A stretch of DNA of 64,000 nucleotides from Pectobacterium carotovorum (GTDB lineage Bacteria > Pseudomonadota > Gammaproteobacteria > Enterobacterales > Enterobacteriaceae), in the NCBI RefSeq assembly GCF_033898505.1, contig NZ_JAXAFK010000003.1, positions 496,001 to 560,000 on the forward strand, in the 5' to 3' direction. A program made the position numbers and the translations under genes. Below, one piece after another: positions 59,201 through 64,000 of this stretch (positions within the stretch are counted from its first letter, which is position 1; each line of letters begins with the position of its first letter). A model generated the notes under the pieces. That model was not told the origin of the DNA, ran no database searches, and worked only from the letters and a program-made list of their open reading frames with translations.

Positions 59201-59956
59201 ATCCGGCCCCAGCGCACAGTTCAGACCGAACGAGAGCGGGCGCGAATGGCGTAAGGAGTTATAAAATGCTTCTGTTGTCTGGCCGGATAGCGTACGCCCT
59301 GACGCATCCGTGATCGTGCCGGAAATCATCACCGGCAATGTGACCCCTAATGCCTCAAATTCACTTTCAACCGCAAAACTCGCCGCTTTGGCATTCAAGG
59401 TATCGAAAATGGTTTCGATCATGATCAGATCGACGCCGCCCGCGATCAAGGCGCGTGTCGATTCGCGATACGCGTCTACCAGTTGATCAAAACTGACGTT
59501 GCGAAACGCAGGATCGTTAACATCGGGAGAGATCGAGGCGGTGCGGTTAGTCGGGCCGAGTACGCCGGCAACATAACGCGGTTTATCCGGCGTTAATGCC
59601 GTCCATTTATCCGCACTGGCACGCGCGAGCTGTGCGGCGACGGTATTCATTTCCGCCGACAGCGATTGCATATCATAGTCCGCCATCGCAATGGTGGTGG
59701 CGTTGAAGGTGTTGGTTTCGAGGATGTCGGCCCCGGCTTCCAGATAGGCATCATGGATTTCGCTAATCACCTGCGGCCTAGTGAGCACCAGCAGATCGTT
59801 ATTTCCCTTCACATCGCTCGGCCAGTCGGCAAAACGCTCGCCGCGATAATCTGCTTCCTGCAGGCGATAACCCTGGATCATGGTTCCCATACCACCATCC
59901 AGCACCATAATGCGTTGCGCCAACTGACGCCGCAATTCGTCTACCCGATTACTCAC
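56273..59956 (-). CDS. metH: Cobalamin-dependent methionine synthase
   Basis: 1227 aa from GTG at 59956, the same length as E. coli MetH; a TTG seven codons earlier is possible. Domains in order: homocysteine-binding barrel with zinc cysteines ([20 protein letters not shown]), pterin-binding barrel ([18 protein letters not shown]), B12 cap and Rossmann ([13 protein letters not shown] with the cobalt-ligand His), and the AdoMet reactivation domain ([25 protein letters not shown]). It makes methionine from homocysteine with methyl-tetrahydrofolate. Divergent from iclR, as in E. coli. Confidence 0.97.
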   Translation of the reverse strand: MSNRVDELRRQLAQRIMVLDGGMGTMIQGYRLQEADYRGERFADWPSDVKGNNDLLVLTRPQVISEIHDAYLEAGADILETNTFNATTIAMADYDMQSLSAEMNTVAAQLARASADKWTALTPDKPRYVAGVLGPTNRTASISPDVNDPAFRNVSFDQLVDAYRESTRALIAGGVDLIMIETIFDTLNAKAASFAVESEFEALGVTLPVMISGTITDASGRTLSGQTTEAFYNSLRHSRPLSFGLNCALGPDELRQYVAELSRISECYVSAHPNAGLPNAFGEYDLDPTDMAKHIGEWARSGFLNIVGGCCGSTPAHIAAMAKVVEGVPPRKLPEIPVACRLSGLEPLTIDAKTLFVNVGERTNVTGSARFKRLIKEEKYNEALDVARQQVESGAQIIDINMDEGMLDAEAAMIRFLNLIAGEPDIARVPIMIDSSKWDVVEKGLKCIQGKGIVNSISMKEGVEAFVHHAKLVRRYGAAVVVMAFDEVGQADTRARKIEICRRAYRILTEEVGFPPEDIIFDPNIFAVATGIDEHNNYAVDFIEACADIKAQLPHAMISGGVSNVSFSFRGNDLVREAIHAVFLYHAIRNGMDMGIVNAGQLAIYDDLPAELREAVEDVILNRRSDATERMLELAEKYRGSKTEDEGSKTQAEWRGWDVKKRLEYSLVKGITEFIELDTEEARQQAARPIEVIEGPLMDGMNVVGDLFGAGKMFLPQVVKSARVMKQAVAYLEPYIEASKAKGTSAGKILLATVKGDVHDIGKNIVGVVLQCNNYEIIDLGVMVPTDKILKTAREENVDIIGLSGLITPSLDEMVNVAKEMERQGFTLPLLIGGATTSKAHTAVKIEQNYSGPTVYVQNASRSVGVVSALLSSTQYDDFVARTRKEYETVRIQHARKKPRTPPVTLEAARANASDLDWENYTPPVAHRLGVQEVTASIETLRNYIDWTPFFMTWSLAGKYPRILEDEVVGEEAKRLFSDANAMLDDLSARGALNPRGVVGLFPANRVGDDVVIYTDERRETVLSVSHHLRQQTQKTDFPNYCLSDFVAPKSSGKPDYLGAFAVTGGLEEDTLADQWEAQHDDYNKIMVKAISDRLAEAFAEYLHERVRKVYWGYAPNENLSNELLIRENYQGIRPAPGYPACPDHTEKVQIWQLLDVEKHTGMKLTESYAMWPGASVSGWYFSHPDSKYFAVAQIQHDQVEDYAVRKGMDVSEVERWLAPNLGYDAD

Positions 59957-60038
59957 GCGAACCCCATCCCCGGCCAATAAATACGATATGTTGTGTCTAT
60001 CCTAGCATAAGTTATGAGCAGGCTAACGCAGTGTAGCG

Positions 60039-60051
60039 TGAGACTTTTTCA
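60039..60051. promoter_or_regulatory. MetR-box-like sequence between metH and iclR
   Basis: TGAGACTTTTTCA fits the MetR consensus TGAA-N5-TTCA with one mismatch. It is 83-95 bp upstream of the metH start. MetR activates metH in E. coli. This is a single-site, one-mismatch match, so uncertain. Confidence 0.4.
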
Positions 60052-60147
60052 GGTCATTTGCCGATAAAAAACACAGAGAAAGAAGAGTTGCATTCTGCGG
60101 TAAAAAAACGAAAATCAATTCCATTACCATAAAAAGGAATCGACGCC

Positions 60148-60978
60148 ATGACGCCACCAGAGCCAGCCAAACGTGGGAAAAAACCCCGTTCCAGCACGGG
60201 CGCTACCGCACAGCCAACCGGGCAGGTTCAATCGCTGACCCGTGGCCTGACGTTGCTTGAATATATCGCCAAAGCCAACGGCAGCGTAGCGCTAACCGAT
60301 CTCGCTCAGCAGGCCGGTTTACCGAATTCTACGACCCACCGTTTGCTCACCACCATGCAGCAGCAGGGCTTTGTGCGTCAAGTTGGCGATCTGGGGCTGT
60401 GGACGATTGGCTCACACGCTTTTATCGTCGGCAGCAGCTTTCTGCAAAGCCGCAACCTGCTGGCGATTGTGCATCCGATAGTACGCAAGTTGATGGAAGA
60501 CTCGGGCGAAACCGTCAATCTGGCCGTGTTCGATCAGACCGACAGCCAAGCAATCATCATCGATCAGGTGCAGTGTACGGCGCTGATGCGTATGTCTGCA
60601 CCGATCGGCGGTAAGCTGCCGATGCATGCTTCCGGTGCCGGGAAAGCCTTTCTGGCGCATTTACCCGATGCACAGGTCACGCAGTTGCTACACAAGAAAG
60701 GGCTGCACGGCTACACGCCGCACACCTTCAGTTCGCCACAAACCCTGAAGGAAAACCTGTCGCTGATTCGCAAGCAGGGCTACTCCTTCGATGATGAAGA
60801 GCATGCGCTGGGGCTACGCTGTATCGCGGCCTGCATTCTGGATGAACATCATGAAGCTTTTGCCGCCATTTCCATCTCCGGCCCTGTATCACGTATCACG
60901 GACGACCGCGTCACGGAACTCGGCGCGCTGGTGATCAAAGCCGCCAAGCAGGTCATGCAGGAATACAGCGGGTTATGA
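60148..60978 (+). CDS. iclR: Acetate operon repressor IclR
   Basis: 276 aa. Winged helix-turn-helix SLTRGLTLLEYIAKANGSVALTDLAQQAGLPNSTTHRLLTTMQQQGFV, then the effector domain (IIDQVQCTALMRMSAPIGGKLPMHASGAGKAFLA). It represses the aceBAK glyoxylate operon; aceK and aceA are next to it. Near-identical layout to E. coli, without arpA between iclR and aceK. Confidence 0.96.
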   Translation: MTPPEPAKRGKKPRSSTGATAQPTGQVQSLTRGLTLLEYIAKANGSVALTDLAQQAGLPNSTTHRLLTTMQQQGFVRQVGDLGLWTIGSHAFIVGSSFLQSRNLLAIVHPIVRKLMEDSGETVNLAVFDQTDSQAIIIDQVQCTALMRMSAPIGGKLPMHASGAGKAFLAHLPDAQVTQLLHKKGLHGYTPHTFSSPQTLKENLSLIRKQGYSFDDEEHALGLRCIAACILDEHHEAFAAISISGPVSRITDDRVTELGALVIKAAKQVMQEYSGL

Positions 60979-61036
60979 ATAAGGTGTATGACACGGAAGG
61001 TCTTTTGGTCACATGTTTTATGCCAATCTTGGTGCC

Positions 61037-61291
61037 GTTTCGTGCGCGATAATACCGTTATTTTCATGCTACTTCGTAGCACGCGCCCGACACGGGGCGG
61101 CTCACACGCCGCTCGCCCCGTGACCCCTGGCTTTTCGGCGTGAATTATGCCGCTGCGCGGTGCCTTCGTCGGTATCGGGCTTCACGGACCGCTTGCGACA
61201 CGTTCCTGACGTGGCGCAAGCTTTCGCCGCGTCCATGCGGCTCATCCTAAGCCTGCTATCTCCTCAGCATAATTTTTTACGCCGGATAACG
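61037..61291 (+). repeat. Dispersed structured repeat, copy 3
   Basis: About 255 bp, closely similar to copy 1 in opposite orientation. It holds TGCTAC-TTC-GTAGCA (61067-61081), CACGGGGCG/CGCCCCGTG (61091-61099/61114-61122), and GCTTGCG-A-CACG / CGTG-G-CGCAAGC (61191-61202/61210-61221) with loop TTCCTGA. Its right end (61277-61291) overlaps aceK and encodes the last codons CRYPA and stop. It fills the iclR-aceK gap. Confidence 0.85.
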
Positions 61292-63055
61292 GCAAAGGCC
61301 TGAATCATTCTCAGTTGTGGTGTATAGCGGCTCAGCACGCTGGCTAAAACGCTTGCGGCGTCGGTAGGCGTAAACATCCTCAATGTGCCCTTCCCTGATA
61401 CGTTGTTGTAGTGCTCGCCAGTAATCCGCGCAAAACAGATCGCCGTGCATTTCCTCAAACAGCGTACGAATGTGGTGGTCGCTACACAGGAAATGGGGAA
61501 ACTCTTCGGGAAACACATCATTCGGCGCGACGCTGTACCACGGTTCTGCGGCCAGCTCATCTTCCGGGTAACGCGGCGGCGGTATTTTGCGGAAATTCAC
61601 CTCGGTCATGTAGCAAATTTCATCGTAGTCATAAAACACGACCCGCCCATGACGCGTGACGCCGAAATTCTTGAATAGCATGTCGCCGGGGAAAATGTTC
61701 GCCGCAGCCAGCTGTTTGATAGCATTGCCATACTCTTCAATCACATCATGCAGCTGCTGTGCATTTGCCTGTTCCAGATAGAGATTCAGCGGCGTCATCC
61801 GGCGTTCCATGTACAAGTGCCGGATCACCAACCGATCGCCCAGATCTTCCAACTTCTCTGGCACTTCACGCCAAAGCTCGTCCAGCAGTTCCGGGCTAAT
61901 GCGATGCTTATCGATGACGAAGTTTTCATATTCCTGCGTATCCGCCATACGCCCAACGCGATCGTGCTCTTTCACCAGTTGATAGCACGCCATGACCCGC
62001 TCCGCACTCACCTCTTTCTGCGGCGCAAAACGATCTTTGATGACCTTAAAGACGCGATCGAAAGAAGGCAGCGTAAACACCAACATCACCATCCCTTTCA
62101 CGCCGGGCGCGATGATGAACTGCTCTTCTGATTCAGCAATGTAGTGCAAATATTCACGGTAATACTCAGTTTTACTGTGCTTCTGGCAGCCAATAGCCAA
62201 ATAAAGCTCCGCCGTCGTCTTCCCCGGCAAAATATCCCGCAGCCAGGCCACTAGCGCAGACGGCAGCGGGGCATACACCATGAAGTAAGAACGGGCGAAA
62301 CCAAACACAATGCTAGCATCTGCCTGACTGGTTAAGCAGGTATCAATAAATAGCGCACCGCGCTCATTGTGGTGAATCGGCAACAGGAACGGAACAATAC
62401 CGTCAGGGAGCGACAACTTGCCCACCAGCCAGGCCGCTTTGTTGCGATAAAACAGCTCGTTAGCCACCTGTAATGTCGCCTGAGCCAGCTGCTCCGCAGA
62501 AAACGTGCGCTGTAAATACGCAACGATATAGCCAATATCACGCGGCAAATCTTCCCACGGTAACCGCAGTGGCACATCACTCAGCAGCTTTTCCAACATG
62601 TTCTGCCAGCCGTCGGTTGGCATAAATGTCTTGGCGATAGGTCGGGGAATCTCACGAAAACGCTGTTCAGGCTGAGAACTGAAAACAAATAGCTTATCCG
62701 GCGTCAGTTCCCGATGGTTAAACAGCCGACAGTAGACGGAATTAAAGAAACTCTCAGCAATCTCAAAGCGCGGGTAGTCCGGCAGTAAGCGGGTGTAGAT
62801 ATGCTTCACTCGCGCCAAAAAATCCGCGTCATCACAGCGGATACCGGTAATACAGCGCAACTGTTCAACCACCAAGCCCACGTGGTGATCGTATAGATGA
62901 ATACGCTGTTTCATTGCCTGTTGTACGGCAGGCCAGTCAGCCTGTTCAAAGCGCTGCTGCGCCCCCGCCGTCACTTCGAGAAAACGTCCATATTGCGCAT
63001 CAAACCCTTGCAGGATCGTCTGCGCCACCAGCTTTTCAAGGTCACGCGTCATCAT
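61277..63055 (-). CDS. aceK: Isocitrate dehydrogenase kinase/phosphatase
   Basis: 592 aa (591 from the second ATG), against 578 in E. coli. The N-terminus ([23 protein letters not shown]), [19 protein letters not shown]-site [14 protein letters not shown], and [36 protein letters not shown] are intact. It switches isocitrate dehydrogenase on or off and so directs carbon into the glyoxylate shunt. The tail after [13 protein letters not shown] is about 14 residues longer than in E. coli; its end and stop come from dispersed repeat copy 3. Confidence 0.95.
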   Translation of the reverse strand: MMTRDLEKLVAQTILQGFDAQYGRFLEVTAGAQQRFEQADWPAVQQAMKQRIHLYDHHVGLVVEQLRCITGIRCDDADFLARVKHIYTRLLPDYPRFEIAESFFNSVYCRLFNHRELTPDKLFVFSSQPEQRFREIPRPIAKTFMPTDGWQNMLEKLLSDVPLRLPWEDLPRDIGYIVAYLQRTFSAEQLAQATLQVANELFYRNKAAWLVGKLSLPDGIVPFLLPIHHNERGALFIDTCLTSQADASIVFGFARSYFMVYAPLPSALVAWLRDILPGKTTAELYLAIGCQKHSKTEYYREYLHYIAESEEQFIIAPGVKGMVMLVFTLPSFDRVFKVIKDRFAPQKEVSAERVMACYQLVKEHDRVGRMADTQEYENFVIDKHRISPELLDELWREVPEKLEDLGDRLVIRHLYMERRMTPLNLYLEQANAQQLHDVIEEYGNAIKQLAAANIFPGDMLFKNFGVTRHGRVVFYDYDEICYMTEVNFRKIPPPRYPEDELAAEPWYSVAPNDVFPEEFPHFLCSDHHIRTLFEEMHGDLFCADYWRALQQRIREGHIEDVYAYRRRKRFSQRAEPLYTTTENDSGLCRYPA

Positions 63056-63068
63056 GATCTCCAGATGA

Positions 63069-63097
63069 AACCCGGCCAGCGGTTCACTGACCGGGTT
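63069..63097 (-). other. Stem-loop in the aceA-aceK spacer
   Basis: AACCCGG (63069-63075) pairs with CCGGGTT (63091-63097). It is in the 46-bp gap between aceA and aceK. In E. coli, sequences with stable hairpins between these genes reduce aceK expression relative to aceA; the same function is plausible here. Confidence 0.55.
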
Positions 63098-63101
63098 AGG
63101 A

Positions 63102-64000
63102 TCAGAACTGCTGTTCTTCCGTCGATCCCGTCAGCGCCGTCACCGAAGACTCGCCTCCCTGAATGATGTTTGTCACCTTATCGAAGTAGCCGGTTCCTAC
63201 CTCCTGCTGATGTGATGAGAAGGTATAGCCATCCTTAATCGCTTCAAACTCAGGCTGCTGTACTTTTTCTACGTAGTGTCTCATCCCTTCACCCTGCGCA
63301 TAGGCATGCGCCAGGTCAAACATGTTGAACCACATACTGTGGATACCCGCCAGCGTAATGAACTGATACTTGTAACCCATCGCCGACAGCTCATCCTGAA
63401 AACGCGCAATCGTGCTGTCATCCAGATTCTTCTTCCAGTTAAAGGAAGGTGAACAGTTGTATGCCAGCAGCTTACCGGGGAACTTCGCGTGGATAGCTTC
63501 AGCAAAACGGCGCGCCAGCGATAAATCCGGTGTAGACGTTTCGCACCACACCAGATCGGCATAAGGCGCGTAAGCCAGACCGCGACTGATTGCCTGCTCA
63601 ATCCCGGCACGGGTACGATAGAATCCTTCTACCGTGCGTTCGCCAGTGATGAAGTCACGATCGTACTCATCACAGTCAGACGTCAGCAAATCCGCCGCAT
63701 CCGCATCGGTTCGCGCAACCAGTAAAGTAGGCACCCCCAACACATCCGCCGCCAGACGCGCCGCAATCAGCTTCTGAACCGCTTCCTGAGTGGGAACCAG
63801 CACTTTACCGCCCATGTGTCCGCATTTCTTCGCCGATGCCAGTTGGTCCTCAAAGTGAACCGCTGCGGCTCCCGCTTCAATCATCGATTTCATCAGCTCA
63901 AACGCGTTAAGCACGCCGCCGAATCCCGCTTCCGCATCTGCCACAATCGGCAGGAAGTAGTCGGTATGGCGCTTGTCGCCCGGCTCAATGTGGTTTGCCC
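63102..64000 (-). CDS. aceA: Isocitrate lyase, C-terminal part (cut by window edge)
   Basis: The frame is open to the window edge and encodes the last ~298 residues of a ~434-aa enzyme. It begins [15 protein letters not shown] and continues [19 protein letters not shown]. Catalytic [13 protein letters not shown], with the active-site Cys, and [12 protein letters not shown] are present, and the C-terminus [11 protein letters not shown] matches E. coli AceA. It cleaves isocitrate to glyoxylate and succinate. The first ~135 residues and aceB lie to the right. Confidence 0.97.
   Translation of the reverse strand, partial: ANHIEPGDKRHTDYFLPIVADAEAGFGGVLNAFELMKSMIEAGAAAVHFEDQLASAKKCGHMGGKVLVPTQEAVQKLIAARLAADVLGVPTLLVARTDADAADLLTSDCDEYDRDFITGERTVEGFYRTRAGIEQAISRGLAYAPYADLVWCETSTPDLSLARRFAEAIHAKFPGKLLAYNCSPSFNWKKNLDDSTIARFQDELSAMGYKYQFITLAGIHSMWFNMFDLAHAYAQGEGMRHYVEKVQQPEFEAIKDGYTFSSHQQEVGTGYFDKVTNIIQGGESSVTALTGSTEEQQF

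Noticed and set aside
47305-61291. Inversion of the 13.7-kb segment between repeat copies 1 and 3
   Set aside because: The copies are inverted and similar, so inversion is possible, but the orientation of lysC, yjbB, metH and iclR is as in E. coli, so none needs to be assumed.

Overview
The window looks like chromosome of a soft-rot enterobacterium, most likely Pectobacterium. Its housekeeping genes are near full-length matches to Escherichia coli proteins in E. coli order, but ampC, yjeM, yjeN, yjeO, pepE and rluF are absent and several blocks are foreign to the E. coli order. Genus is inferred from gene content and synteny, without any search.

Layout. (1) 1-28.3 kb: a mostly accessory block bounded by tRNA-Gly(GCC) genes at 650 and 28346/28498. 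It holds a truncated secreted protein, a 492-aa secreted PPC-domain protein, a 2-hydroxyacid dehydrogenase, a LemA/DUF2207/unknown-568-aa cluster, a zinc alcohol dehydrogenase, a LysE-type exporter divergent from a LysR regulator, an MFS transporter, a nitrate/sulfonate-type ABC importer, a DUF1963 protein, a YjjG-type phosphatase and a second MFS transporter. Its right part is a compact SoxR module: sodA, an RND efflux operon and soxR. The sodA and efflux promoters each carry a sox box in a 19-bp -35/-10 spacer. (2) 28.8-43.7 kb: the conserved orn / rsgA-psd-mscM / epmA / frdABCD / blc / DMT / entericidin / efp / epmB / yjeI segment. EF-P and two of its modifying enzymes (EpmA, EpmB) are all here. 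frdA has a class II FNR-type promoter. (3) 43.7-49.3 kb: pgi, lysC with a lysine riboswitch, and yjbB. (4) 49.6-55.7 kb: an insertion relative to E. coli with a DASS anion transporter, an exported intradiol dioxygenase, a ferrioxamine-type TonB receptor and its AraC-type regulator, with Fur-like boxes. (5) 56.3-64.0 kb: metH, iclR, aceK and aceA (cut by the window edge), i.e. methionine synthesis and the glyoxylate shunt.

The most unusual element is a ~250-bp dispersed repeat present three times (47305-47560, 55976-56222, 61037-61291). Copies 1 and 3 are close relatives in opposite orientation; copy 2 is divergent. Two hairpins are kept in the divergent copy by compensatory base changes on both arms, which points to selection for folded RNA or DNA structure. 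Copy 3 runs into aceK and supplies its last codons and stop.

Other points of note are 15-17-bp tandem repeats in the leaders of three genes, an ERIC element abutting the efp stop codon, and a 43-aa entericidin gene. All functional calls rest on reading the translated sequence and on remembered family features; no database search was run.
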